Positions 10,966 through 21,119 of a stretch of DNA of 64,000 nucleotides are shown piece by piece. This DNA is from Prorocentrum cordatum. Lineage: Eukaryota > Sar > Dinophyceae > Prorocentrales > Prorocentraceae. The notes below the pieces were generated by a model that was not told where the DNA came from, ran no database searches, and saw nothing but the letters and a program-made list of their open reading frames with translations. Position numbers and translations under genes: made by a program. Numbering within the stretch: the stretch's first letter is position 1; the number at the start of each line of letters is the position of its first letter. The stretch lies in assembly GCA_963575745.1 (NCBI GenBank), contig CAUYUJ010004747.1, positions 473,510 through 537,509 on the forward strand, in the 5' to 3' direction.

Positions 10966-11100
10966 AGACCATTTTCGGCCTCCGGGGGGCCTCGCTGGGC
11001 CCAGTTGCAGTCAGAAAACGATTCGGGATGAGAAGCCGGCGCTGGGGAAAGGGTTGGGACATCTGGGCACCCCAGATTGAAAAGTCAAGACATCGCATGT
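10966..11100 (+). repeat. Dispersed repeat, family 5, copy a
   Basis: TTTTCGGCCTCCGGGGGGCC, then CTCGCTGGGC, then CAGAAAACGATTCGGGATGA. Diverged forward copies lie near 38153-38290 and 40580-40665, and reverse copies near 27746-27802 and 28556-28610. Non-coding. Confidence 0.6.
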
Positions 11101-11117
11101 TTGAGAACCCACGAGAC

Positions 11118-11730
11118 TCCTTCCTCCTCCTCCTCCTCCTCCTCCTCCTCCTCCTCCTCCTCCTCCTCATCCTCATCCTCATCCTCATCCTCATCCTCAT
11201 CCTCATCCTCATCCATCCATCCCTCTCTCCTCCCTCCTCTTCTCCCCACCCCGGCGGCGAGACGAGCCTCCTTTTGGTGGTCACAACCCCTTTGACCCAG
11301 ATCACGAATTCGACCCTCCAGGGCCTCCTCTCTCCTCCTCCACCTCCCCCTCATCATTCCCTCTCCCCTCTCATCCTCCTCTATCCTCCCTCCTCCCTCC
11401 CTCTCTCCCCCCCCCTCCTCATCGTTCCCTTCCTCCTCCTCCTCCTCCTCCTCCTCCTCCTCCTCCTCCTCATCCTCATCCTCATCCTCATCCTCATCCT
11501 CGTCCTCCTCCTTGTCGCCTTCCTCCTCCGCCCTTTCCTCCTCCCCTCAACATAATCCTCCTCCACATGATCCTCTTCATCCTGATCGTCAATCGTCGTC
11601 GTCGTTGCCGTCGCCGCCGCCGTCGTCGTAGTCATCATCACCACCACCATCATCAACGTCATCATCAACAGCACCATCATCAGCATCATCATCATCAGCA
11701 TCAGCATCAGCACCATCATCATCTTCCCCC
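11118..11730. repeat. CTC / CTCATC / CATCAT microsatellite cluster
   Basis: (CTC)n at ~11120-11170 runs into (CTCATC)n to ~11215. (CTC)n and (CTCATC)n recur at ~11430-11505. CAT/CAG-rich repeats follow at ~11590-11730. Long Leu/Ser/Pro frames here are repeat artefacts. Confidence 0.9.
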
Positions 11731-12189
11731 ATGCTCCGCGCTCGTGCCATCTTCCGAGCCCTTGCCCCCATCGATTGTCCTCTATCCTCCTCCCCCTTCC
11801 TCCCCGCTTGTGCTCTCCGAGGCACGGCCAGTCTCACCCGTGCGCTTTGTCCACTGCTGTAGGCGCGGTCACGCCTCCCCCCTTCGGTGATGCCAGGCCG
11901 CCGATTCTCCGGCGGCGTGCGCCAAGAGGGGCGGGCACTTTCTGTGAAGGGGGGCGCCTTCTAAGAAGGGGGCGGGCACTTTCTGAGAAGGAGGGGCGAG
12001 AAGGCAGGATTATCTCGGAGGGTCGGGGATGGGAGCAGGGATCAGGATGGGGAATTGTGAGGGGGAGGAGGAGAAGCAGGAGGGGGAAAGAGGAGCAGGA
12101 GAGAGGGATGGGATCCGAGAAGAGTCCAGGGAGCAACGTAGCAGGGAACAGGAGGCACGCCCCAAGCTTACGGATTGCCCGACGGCGTC
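11731..12189. other. Unassigned sequence with GGGCGGGCACTTTCTGAGAA words
   Basis: No gene was recognised. A short direct repeat around GGGGCGGGCACTTTCTG occurs at ~11930 and ~11970, followed by a purine-rich GGGAGGAGG stretch. Confidence 0.5.
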
Positions 12190-12207
12190 CGTACCGTCGT
12201 CGTCATT

Positions 12208-12241
<34 letters not shown>

Positions 12242-12285
12242 GCAGCCTCGTCGTCGTCGTCGTCGCCGCCGCCGCCGCCGTGGGG
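12190..12285. repeat. (GTC)n microsatellite
   Basis: About 95 bp of GTC trinucleotide grading into GCC. Simple sequence. Confidence 0.95.
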
Positions 12286-12739
12286 CGGCCTGAGGGACAC
12301 TGGTACCCACCTCATCTCGGGGGGGGAGGGGGGGCGGCCGTGGGCCCTGAGCCTAGGGCCTAGGTTCGCAGATGCGACGGAAGATAACGAGGTCGATTGC
12401 GTCGACATTCGCGCGTAAGCGTTCCGCGGCGAAAGTCCCTGCGTATGCGTTCTGTCATCCGCGTGGCGTGTCACACTTGCGGCCCGCGTTAGCCGCGGCG
12501 TATGATCGCTATGCCAAGAGAGACAGAAGCCGTGCACGTGAAAGGTGCATTGGCAGACCATGCATACAGTTGGGGCGCTGAAGAAGGAACCCTTTGCGTT
12601 GGGGAGGGGCTCGGTGTTCCTTGATTGTTTCACAGTTTGCCTTAGGCTGTCCTTAGGTTTTCGAAGGTAAACCGAAGTTGAACTTGTGAAAAAGGGGCCT
12701 CGTTCCTTATTTAGGGTTCTTTAGGTCAACGCCCCGAGA

Positions 12740-12930
12740 GGGTACGCGATGCATGGTAGAGCAGGGCATGGCATGGCATGGCGTAGAAGAGCACGGCAGA
12801 GCATGGCATGCCATAGCATGGCGTGGCATTGCGCAGTGAAGCATTGCATCACAAAGCATTGCAACGCCAAGCATGGCATCGCACGGCGGCTCAGAACACA
12901 ACACCGCACAGCACGTCATGGCATGGCGCC
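12740..12930. repeat. GCATG/GCATGGCATG array
   Basis: Degenerate 5-10 bp repeats (GCATGGCATGGCATGGC, later GCATTGCATC). The composition resembles the larger TTGCAT array at 41935-42720. Confidence 0.85.
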
Positions 12931-13320
12931 GGGTTCTTTGGAGGGTAAGTGGATCGTCTTCGAGAGGTCTGGGCCAGTCTGGAGTCGTGGCTCCACCGTC
13001 TAGCTTCTTGGGCTTACTCAAAAGCTCCATGCAAGGCGGGGCTGATGGAGATCACCCGCTGGCTCTGCTTTCAACATCGCGCGGGGCATTTTCTAGATTT
13101 TGGGGCCCATTTGGAAGGACCGAGGACGCCCGCGCTGCAGCGGGAGCACAGTATGAAACAACCAGAGGCGTAGAAATGGGGCCAGCGCTTCAGCGAAGCA
13201 ACATTTTGAAACAAAACCCCAGCGAAAACCCATTTCCCGGGAATCCGATGCGTAAAAAGCAGTACGCGGGTGGGGGCCAGGTATCTTCCGGACGTCATCA
13301 GGGGAGGGAGGAGAGTAGTA
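12931..13320. other. Unassigned sequence
   Basis: No recognisable protein or RNA. Frames are short and not supported by any family resemblance. Confidence 0.5.
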
Positions 13321-13329
13321 TGCATATTG

Positions 13330-13495
13330 CGTAGTTAATTGTGAAGGAGAAGGCTTTCTCAGCAGGCGGCGGGGCGTCTCAGAAGCCTTCCAGCCTTCGG
13401 AGAAGTTGTCGGTGTCTTCGGGGAAGGCTCAGAAATCTTCTCAGAAGGCCAGGGGACTTCCGAGCCTTCTGAGAAGGCCCGCCCCCTCTCACTCC
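13330..13495 (+). repeat. Dispersed CTTCTGAGAAGGC repeat, copy a
   Basis: Contains repeated CTTCTGAGAAGG palindromes plus CAGGGGACTTCCGAGCC. A close relative sits at 34530-34628, directly after the right-hand minisatellite of the copia element, and part recurs near 45405-45435. Confidence 0.7.
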
Positions 13496-13599
13496 CCCCC
13501 GGGCTCGCCGCCGAGACCCGCGTGCAGCCGTGGCCACGCGGGGCGCTCCAGAGAACCTCAAACAGCGGAAGACGTCCGAGAGCCGCTCATCTGTCTTCC

Positions 13600-13800
13600 A
13601 CCCTCTCGATCGTGGATCCTCGCTCCGCCGGGCCATCGCTCCACGGCCCTCTCGGCCTCGGTCCTCGAGTCCTGGCTCTCGATCCCTGCGTCCCTCGATC
13701 CTCTGTCCTCGGCCGCCTCGACCTTCGGCCGTCGATCCTGGGTCTTCGACCTTCGCTCCGCCCCGACCCTCGATCATCGATCAGACCGACCCTCGAAACC
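13600..13800. repeat. Degenerate CTCGATCCT repeat
   Basis: Loosely repeated words CCCTCGATCCTCTG, CCGTCGATCCTGGGTC and CCTCGATCATCGATC over ~200 bp. Followed by unassigned GC-rich sequence to 14280. Confidence 0.5.
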
Positions 13801-14282
13801 CGAGATGCCCTGCCCCCCCTGGTGCGCGCCGCTCAGCTCCGCCAGCTGCTCGCCCAAGTCGCGCAGACTGGGGAGACTGTTCCCCCCCGGTAGCGCTCGC
13901 ATGCCGCTGCGTGGAGAAGGAGTGCCGGCGCGTGCGGGGCAGGAAGGAGTCGGGGCGCGCGCAGCGGGGTTCAGCGCAGACGGGGCTCGGCCAGAAAGTT
14001 GGACCCTGCAGGATCCTGCAAAGCCTGAGTTTGGCCGAGCCGTAGTTGGGCGCCGCTCGCGGCCCTGGAGGTGGCCTTGCATGTTGGCTGAACCGGGTGC
14101 GGGAAGCCAACCACGAAAGATTGCAGCGCATGTTTTCTGAATTGGTTGAGTTTGGTTTGCGCCGAGGTCATTAGGGGGGGCCACGAGCAGGAGGGGGCAG
14201 GAGGCGGGAGGAGGAGGAGGAGGGAAACAGAGGGCGCCTCAGCGCTGCGCACATTTCGTCATACCACCTTGCAACTGTCACA

Positions 14283-14545
14283 ATGATTGAGAGCGGTTCC
14301 TTCTCGAAGTGGGGCTCGCGCCCCAGCGTCGCCCACGTACGTGGCATCGCATTGCAAGGGTTATGTGGATGGAGCACGGGTCGTTTTCAAAATGGGGCTC
14401 TCGCATTAGTGCCGCGCGGATTCGTTGTAAATGCTTGCAGGAGGGCGGCCTTCGATTGCATTACCTTGTGTGAGAGCACAGTTTAGCGCTGCTCGGATCG
14501 AGGGTGGCTCGTTTTCGAGTTTGGGATCTCGCTTGAGGTGTCTTC
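14283..14545. repeat. Degenerate tandem repeat, ~100 bp unit
   Basis: Three units share GAGCGGTTCCTTCTCGAAGT / GGGTCGTTTTCAAAATGGGG / GGCTCGTTTTCGAGTTTGGG followed by CTCGC. They are reverse-complement relatives of the 8900-9480 repeat, whose end reads TTTTTGAAAACGATCCCGCG. Confidence 0.55.
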
Positions 14546-14689
14546 TAAGGTCATGACCACGAGTGTGAAGTTGCGCAATAATTGCACGGGTGTAGGGTTG
14601 AGTGTGTGTTTTTGGAGGCAAACTAGCCTCAAATATTTCATTCCAAAAAACTGGAATAATACTCTGACCCAACTCTAAGTCAACTCTGG

Positions 14690-14870
14690 CCCGGAACTCT
14701 GTTTCATTTCTGATTTTCGAAACTCTGATTTAATTCTGGTCTGAGCTGATTCCGAGCTTCAGCAAAACCAGAGAGATGAATCAGAGTTTCAGGCCAGAGC
14801 CAAATCAGAGTTTCTGCTAAGCCGGAGATTAATCAGAGTTTCAGGTCAGAGCCCAAACAGAGCTGCATCA
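14690..14870. repeat. Inverted repeat built on AATCAGAGTTTC
   Basis: The left arm at 14719-14740 (GAAACTCTGATT, then TAATTCTGGT) pairs with 14767-14790 (ACCAGAGAGATG, then AATCAGAGTTTC). Two more direct copies of AATCAGAGTTTC follow to ~14850. A stable stem-loop with 26 nt between arms is possible. No family recognised. Confidence 0.75.
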
Positions 14871-15417
14871 TAATATCATCAGAATTCTGGCAGTCCAAGG
14901 CGGAGGTCGCGGGGCGCGCTGCGCATGCGCGCTTGTCTTTCTGTAAATGAAAGGGGCGCGAGAGGAATGGGACTCCCCCCTGGAAATCCAAAGGATGCTC
15001 CGGACTTCCATTGTCATCAAATTCCTTGGGGAATGTATATTTACCGGCGACTGCAATCGGTGCGGTTACGCTAGGGTGCGGTTTGCGAATTGTTTTGTGG
15101 CGGCCTTTTCTGGGCCTGTGTGACAGACAATGTCATAACTGTCGTCGTTTCGAGCGACGCTGTCATCCTCTTCGCTTCGGCCTCGTGCTGCGGGAATTAT
15201 CATTTTTCCTCACGCGGTGACCAGGCGCCCTGGCTTGCTCACAGGTATGGCTTGCACCGCTTCCGTTTAGCGCATCGGTTTTTTATGTTCTAAGAACATG
15301 TTCTTGTTTTTGGGCCACTCGTCTGTTACGTGAGCATGTCGTCGATTGCCTGCGCGGGTGCCTTGGCGGTCTCAGCCTGCGGTTTCGGCGCCCCCCCCCC
15401 CCAGCGTGGGCCCCGCC
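14871..15417. other. Leader region before the DIRS-like element
   Basis: Mostly unique sequence of lower GC content. It shows no copy of the 3' direct repeats at 23328-24145 by eye, so the 5' terminus of the element is not defined here. Confidence 0.45.
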
Positions 15418-16368
15418 ATGGACGCGTTCCACGCCTTCAGTGCGGGGGGGGGGGGGGGCGACGCGGGCCCGCGGACGCGGGCAGCGGCCCCGCGCGGCTT
15501 GGCGGCGCCGCCTGCGGCAGCCGCCGCCACCCCTGCGGCGGCCGCGGCCGCGGCGAGCCCTCCTGCAGCAGGAGCGCGCGCAGGAGGCCCTGGAGGGCCT
15601 GGCGCGCAGGCCTCGACGTCGGCGGCGACATGCGCGAGAGGACTCAAGGAGATGCTTGTGACGCTGCACGCCGGGGCGAGCTCAGATCCGCGGTGGGGCC
15701 GCAGGTTTTGGCACCATGTGTCCGAGCTCGAGAAGGCGGGGAACTTGGACCCCGCCGTGCAGGCGGCCCCTGCGGCCAGAGGATACGCAGGGGAAGGCGC
15801 GCTCTCGCCGCCTGACGCGAAGGCCATGGAAGTGGTCCTCACGGGGTTCGAGAGTCTGGCGACGACCGCCTCGTTCGACGGCACGTTCGGGGCGCCTGCC
15901 GCAGAGGCAGGCGGAGCAGAGGTCGACTCCTGGGCCCACTCGGTGCCGCCAGACTTCAAGCGGGCTGGGATGGAGATCTATCGCAACATACGGGCAGCGG
16001 GCAGCACGAGCATTCGACATCGGTTTCAGCAGCAGTTCCAGGGATATCGAGGAGGTGAAAAGTGGCAGTCCCTGCGGAGTACCGCGGCGACCTGAGACTT
16101 CGAGCTGGGGAAGTGCGCGACAGATCAGGACCTGATGATATGCCTCAACACGAACGACAACGCGGAGATCGGGCTGCGACACCTGTCGGCGTTCGTGTAC
16201 GAGTCGAGGACGCACGACAAGGCAGGAGCAGCTAGACTACGAGCAGCCACGGCCCCAGGAAGCGGAGTGGGCATCGCGCTTGGCTGGCTCATCACGGAGG
16301 CGACGGCGCACAGTAAGATCAGAATGGGTGGCTCCAGAACTACGACGGCGGCAGAGCGGCAAAGATAA
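15418..16368 (+). pseudogene. Gag-like ORF of a DIRS/PAT-like retrotransposon (broken)
   Basis: The frame starts at ATG 15418 and runs to a TGA at 16093-16095, then continues in the same frame to 16368, so one in-frame stop splits it. The first ~70 residues are Ala/Pro/Gly-rich low complexity. The rest is helix-rich (HHVSELEKAGNLDP at ~15712-15753, FKRAGMEIYRNIRAAG near 15955-16005). No Gag zinc knuckle is seen. The role is inferred only from its place ahead of polymerase and recombinase modules. Runs of C (~15390) and G (~15444) near the start make the 5' frame uncertain. Confidence 0.5.
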
Positions 16369-16524
16369 GGGAAACCAGGGCCGCGGACGCGGAGCACCGA
16401 AGAGCGGTTCGGGAGGCCGACGTCTCCCGGGGGCCCGCTGCCAGGAGTCGCGAGGCAGAGGGCAGTGATACGCTCGCGGAGAGCAGCGACAGTACCAGAA
16501 TGAGTGCATGAGAGACGACACCCC

Positions 16525-16675
16525 AGGCACGCATCGCTCAGTCCTCTCACCTGACGGGGCACCAGAGACCAGAGGGTGCCGACCTGCGGGGCCTCCCCCA
16601 TGCACGCACTGCTCAGTCTCTACACCCATCGGGGTTTCGAGGGCCAGAGGGCACCGACCTCGGGGGTCAGAGTGA
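16525..16675 (+). repeat. Direct duplication, ~87 bp apart
   Basis: GCTCAGTCCTCTCACC...CAGAGGGTGCCGACC is repeated as GCTCAGTCTCTACACC...CAGAGGGCACCGACC. Two imperfect copies between the Gag-like ORF and the polymerase pieces. Confidence 0.6.
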
Positions 16676-16864
16676 TGGGTTGCTAAATCAGAGAAGCCGA
16701 GTGAAGAAGCGAAGTCGAGCCATATATCGAATTTCCATTCAGTTTCTGATATGGCCTCTGCTTTCGGCGCCAGTGATGCAGCTCTTCCAGTTCCACTCCT
16801 TGCACAACCAGGTCTTGTGTCAGTGTGATCGGGTCGAAGTAGGCAGCGCCTTCATTGGAAGCAG

Positions 16865-17326
16865 ATGGTGAGAAAAGTCGCCAATCGAATGCTTATTGCC
16901 CTCAACTCGACCTATCTGGGCAATAAGCAGCAGACCACACCATGGCAGCAGAAGTATTCTTGCGATGCGACGACGAATTCAGCGGTCGGGCGGGCACAGG
17001 CGCGGGCTATCCAGCGCGCTAAGGACCAGCTCTATGTTCGCCGGCTGCATCCAGTGACTGGCGCACAAGCGACGTGTGAGTTATTGAAGTCGGACTTGAT
17101 AGATTACCGGAGAGCGCGCAGGAGAGACGCCCACGCGGAGTTTGCGGCGGACAGGGTGGACGAGGTTACGACGATGAAGGAGGCCCCGCTTCTCGAGGCG
17201 CCGCCGGAGGACGAGGCGGCGCACTATGCGGAGGAGGAGAACGTGATCGAGATGGCGGGCAAGTCCACGCAGCACGTGGAGGAGTTAGAGAGACAGCATG
17301 GCTTCTTTGGGGGTCAGATGGAGTAG
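16865..17326 (+). pseudogene. N-terminal polymerase fragment of the DIRS-like element
   Basis: A 153-codon frame with a basic, helix-rich sequence (AVGRAQARAIQRAKDQLYVR, then LLKSDLIDYRRARRRDAH) ending in an acidic stretch and TAG at 17324-17326. Reading beyond the stop gives further protein-like sequence (CEDLPPGVRVFKPRSDVMII) until ~17450. This kind of region usually precedes the reverse transcriptase in DIRS-type proteins, but the match is weak. The assignment rests on context: a Gag-like ORF upstream and RT, RNase H and recombinase downstream. Confidence 0.4.
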
Positions 17327-17544
17327 TGGATATCTCATTTACACTGCGAGGATCTCCCCCCAGGAGTGCGGGTGTTCAAGCCGAGGAGCGATGTGATGAT
17401 TATAAATGGAGTCTCGGTCTCGGCGGTGTCGAAGAAGGACGTTATAAGTTGAGGAAACTTATCACGGCGGCGCCGACCAATTTTCTCTGGGGCGATGTAC
17501 GACGTCGAAGCGAGCATGGTCTCGGAGGATGAGGTGCGCCGGCG

Positions 17545-18234
17545 ATGATGCGAGCGCCGGGCATGGAGATGCACGCGGCACGGTGTGAACGCGTTCTCTG
17601 CGGCTTCTTGCCAGAGTCGAAGCGGAAGCGGATGGCTACGCCAGCTACCCTTGCAGCAGCCGCGCGGCCCCTACCGCCTGAGGATCTGAGGAGCTCGCTT
17701 CAGGAGCGGTCTCCGGTGTGCCCTTGCTACACCAGGCTGCCGATGGGGCCATCACATGCGGCCCACATCCTGACGTGCATCAACTTGGAGGCGGTGGGCA
17801 GGACGCCGGTCAGATCAACTGCCCCGGGGCGCCCCGTGAAGGGCAAGGTGTTGGAGCTGCCTGGCGAGGCCGTCGCAGAGGGTGTCGAGTGGGTCAAGGA
17901 GAAGGCCAGGCGCCGCGCCGAGCGGCGCCAGGAGGCAGGACTCTCGCCACAAGAATTCCGGGCCGAGGTCCGCGACCTGAAGCAGGAGCGGCATCGGGCG
18001 ATCATTGCGCTGCACGCCTTCGCGGGCGGCCGGAGGAAGATGGACGTTCAACATTATGTGGGGAGTTTGCGGTCGAGTACGGGGTGCCGCTCTTTTTTCT
18101 TCGGGGTCGATCTCGCCTTCGACCACGGGTGGGATCTGGCGGGCCCCTCCCTGATCGCGATGCTGTTGGAGATGATCGAGCAAAGCCTAATCGGCACAGT
18201 CATAGGCGCCCCGCCTTGCGCGACGTGGAGCAAG
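17545..18234 (+). pseudogene. RT block plus N-terminal half of a C5-methyltransferase-like domain
   Basis: Residues near 17730-17790 read RLPMGPSHAAHIL, resembling the LPxG block that precedes the catalytic loop of DIRS-type reverse transcriptases. Further on come ALHAFAGGRRKMD (18007-18045, like methyltransferase motif I), GVDLAFDHGWDL (~18104-18140), and IGAPPCATWSKS (~18203-18238), matching the PPC catalytic motif IV of cytosine-C5 methyltransferases, with Cys as the expected nucleophile. The frame then enters a minisatellite and the domain is interrupted. The second half resumes at ~19440. Retroelement-borne cytosine methyltransferases are known in dinoflagellates; whether this is the same family is an inference. 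Confidence 0.6.
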
Positions 18235-19085
18235 TCCTTGCCCCATGCGTTTCACCTACCCAATGCGGCGCTTCGCGGCCCCATAGGGGGGCCCGCCGCC
18301 GAAAGCCCCAGTGGCACCACCCGTATGCGTCCGCCACCACCCAGCACAGCCCTTGCCCCCTGCGTCTCGCCCACCCAGTACAGCGCTTCGTGGCCCCATA
18401 GGGGGCCCCGCCGAAGGCCCCAGTGGCACCGCCCGCATGCGTCCGCCACCACCCAGCACGGCCCTTGCCCCCTGCGCTTCACCCACCCAGCACAGCGTTT
18501 CGCGGCCCCATAGGGGGAGCTCCACCGAAGGCCCCAGTGGCACCGTCCGCATGCGTCCGCCACCACCCAACACAGCCCTTGCTCTCTGCGTTTCACCCAC
18601 CCAGTACAAAGCTTCGTGGCCCCATAGGGAGCTCCACCGAAGGTCCCAGCGGCACCGCCCGCGTGCGTCCGCCACCACCCAGCACAGCCAATTGCTCCAT
18701 TCGTTTCGCCCACCCCGCACAGCGCTTCGTGGCCCCATAGGGAGCTCCACCGAAGGCCCCAGTGGCACCGCCCGCGCGCGTCCGCCACCGCCCAGCACAG
18801 CCCTTGCTCCGTGCGTTTCACCCACCCAATACAGCGCTTCGTGGCCCCATAGGGGGCCCCACCGAAGGCCCCAGTGGCACCGCCCGCGCGCGTCCGCCAC
18901 CACCCGGCACAGCCCTTGCTCCTTGCGCTTCACCTACCCAGTACAACGCTTCGTGGCCCCATAGGGAGCTCCACCGAAGGCCCCAGTGGCACCGCCCGCA
19001 TGCGTCCGCCACCATCTAGCACGGCCCTTGCCCCCTGCGTTTCACCCACAGCACGGCGTTTCGTTGCCCCATAGGGAGCGCCACC
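18235..19085 (-). repeat. Minisatellite of ~112 bp units inside the methyltransferase
   Basis: About 7.5 copies with CGTCCGCCACCACCC every ~112 bp. On the minus strand each unit contains CACTGGGGCCTTCGGTGGAG and CTCCCTATGGGGCCACGAAG, the core of the 76 bp unit at 4905-6395. The two arrays are therefore related and inverted, this one with ~36 extra bases per unit. Open frames in it (up to 225 codons on the minus strand) are not considered genes. Confidence 0.9.
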
Positions 19086-19119
19086 GAAGAAGATATTCAT
19101 ACCTGCGGCATCCACAGCT

Positions 19120-19440
19120 GTATATGGTTGGGTCTCTCGCCAGGCGAACTATTCAATGGAACGCGCGCCTCCCGCAATTCGCGATTATGTGAAACGCAAT
19201 TCCAGCCCATTGGGCGCGGCTTGACCAGGAGAACCGCGCTTCCCATAATGCAAAATTCGAATTATGGGGCACGGCGTTTCCCGAACATCGAAATTCGAAG
19301 TATGGGAAACGCAATTCCCGCCCACCGGCTTGTCAAGGGAAATTGCGCTTCCAAAATTCGGAATTATGGGAAGCGCAGTTCCAGCCCATGGAGTGCGGCT
19401 TTTCAACGGAGATTGCGTTCCTCATCTTCGATGTCGGTCG
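19120..19440. repeat. Degenerate ~60-120 bp repeat
   Basis: Words AAACGCAATTCCAGCCCA (~19191), AAACGCAATTCCCGCCCA (~19308) and AAGCGCAGTTCCAGCCCA (~19373), plus GAATTATGGG variants, give three or four diverged units. It completes the ~1.2 kb block separating the two halves of the methyltransferase domain. Confidence 0.65.
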
Positions 19441-19905
19441 GAGCCCTGGGGCAGGAGTGACCTGGCGAAGGAGGGGCGCGAGAGAGTCACGGAGGCGAAC
19501 GTCCTACTGTTCAATCACCTGGCCTCGCACGATGTGGAGGAGCAGCACGGAGGAGGGCGCTTGTTCGAGCGCCCAACGGATCCGGAGGAGGAACCCTGCC
19601 CAAGCATCTGGGACCTGGAGGCGGCGAAGGGCATGCTGGAGAGACACGGCGCGCGGGCCACCAGGATCGACCAGTGCATGCATGGCGGGCGGTCGAAGAA
19701 GCCCACCGCCCCGGCCTCGAATCTGGGCGGCATCGATGAGCAGGCGCTGGTGCGTGATGGCAGACACCGCCATGAGAAGGCCTACGGGGAGGGTGAGCTT
19801 GGCATCTTCAGGTCGCGCAGGCTACAGGCCTACCCCCCGGGGCTGCGTCGCGCGATCGCCCTGGGCGCGGCCAAGACGGCGCCGCGGACGCCGACCACGG
19901 GCCGG
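19441..19905 (+). pseudogene. C-terminal half of the methyltransferase-like domain
   Basis: In frame with the N-terminal half (coordinates differ by a multiple of three) but separated by ~1.2 kb of repeats. Visible segments: VTEANVLLFNHLASH, then EEEPCPSIWDLEAAK (~19585-19630), then RIDQCMHGGRSKKPT (~19660-19707), and FRSRRLQAYPPGLRRAIA (~19808-19861). This order (neighbouring helix, PSIWD, DQC...KKPT, YPxxLC-like end) is what the second half of this methyltransferase-like domain is expected to show. Roughly 30 residues between the halves appear missing. After ~19905 the frame loses protein character. Confidence 0.55.
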
Positions 19906-19989
19906 GGGCCAGGTGGGTGGCTGAGGGCGGGGCGTGAGAAGCCCCGTCACGCACAATGGAGTTGCGAGAAGGAGAAGGAGGGCCTCTTT

Positions 19990-20462
19990 GTGCTGAATGA
20001 GCTATCTCCGGGGTGGCTGCGCGAGGCTACGCCCTGGATTTCAGGCGATCTACGCGCACGTGGACGACGGGCTGAGTGCCGCAGCGCGTCACAGAGGAGG
20101 ATCGGCAGACAAGGCGAGCGAGCAGATGATGCAGACGGTCGCCGACGCGTGGGAGCAGGCAGGGTTCGTTGTCAACGAGCGCGAGAAGATCGAGGAGGGC
20201 TCCAAGATCGCGGGCTATGAGTTGCAGAGCAGTCCGCCTCGCCTGAGGCTGGCGAGCACCAGGGCCAGCTACTTGGAGGCGGTGCTGACGTGGATCATGG
20301 AGACGCCCTGGGTAGACGTGGAGTTGCTCAGGGCCCTGGTGGGCGCGTGGCTGCGGGGGGCCCTGCTGAGGCGCGAGCCCATGGCAGCCCCTGCCGCTGT
20401 CTTCGACCTGCTGGAGAAGAGACGGGCAAATCGCGCGCTGGCGGGCCTCGGTCCGCCGCGAG
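19990..20462 (+). pseudogene. Reverse transcriptase catalytic loop and connection region
   Basis: A new frame (shifted against the methyltransferase) reads YAHVDDGLSAAARHRGG (~20054-20104), the Y-x-DD catalytic loop with both aspartates kept, followed by a typical connection region: EQAGFVVNEREKIEEGSK (~20154-20207) and LEAVLTWIMETPWVDVELLR (~20276-20335). The fingers/palm residues expected just before the loop are absent here. The LPMG block that should precede it lies 2.3 kb upstream, on the far side of the methyltransferase. Confidence 0.65.
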
Positions 20463-21119
20463 GTGCGCGTCATGAGGGACCTGATCCCGATGATGACCTG
20501 CGCGCTGGACCTGCCCGCGGCCCCGTTCCTGTTCGCGTCGGACGCGGGGGGGGCCAATCGGACCGACCGCGGCGGATGCGGCATCGTCGGCACGCCCATC
20601 ACCATTGAGGAGTCGGAGGAGGTAATAGGAGCAGGAACGAGGCCTGGACGCACAGCGCCGAGGCTGGACGGCACGGTCCCGCGCCTGAACCGCGCCGACC
20701 GTGAGCTACGAGGGCGCATTCCAGTTTCCCGCATCCCGCGTACAATGTTGCAGATTCCCCAGGAGATGTGGCACGAGCTGGACGCAGGCAGGTGGCGAGT
20801 CCCGGATCACATCATTATGGGTGAGGGCCGTGCCGTGGTCAGGTTATGCCGGGCCCTCTCTCTGCTCCCAGCAGCTCATGACCGCGCCATCTGCAACATG
20901 GAGGACAACGAGCCTTTGGCCTCAGCGGCGAAGGGGCGGTCGTCGGCCCCGCATCTGAGCTACCTGCTGAGGAAGATAAGTGCACTCTCAGTGGCGACGG
21001 GCATCAAACTATACTTACCCTGGGTGGACACCGCACACCCGACAGCGGATGAGTTGTCTAGAAGGAAGCGGCGTGGCATGGTGCGCCCGGCGCGCAGGAC
21101 CTCGCCGAGTCGACCCTGA
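20463..21119 (+). pseudogene. RNase H-like domain of the DIRS-like element
   Basis: 218 codons in another frame. It contains FLFASDAGGANRTDRGGCGI (~20526-20585), where the Asp matches the first RNase H acidic residue, then NMEDNEPLASAAKG (~20898-20938) and LYLPWVDTAHPTADELSRR (~21010-21066), matching the W...N/T..AD.LSR ending common to retroelement RNase H. Stop TGA at 21117-21119. It overlaps the recombinase frame that follows, so the original fusion has a frameshift or a programmed shift here. Confidence 0.65.

Noticed and set aside
18256-18933. 225-codon minus-strand frame
   Set aside because: Made of 112 bp satellite units.
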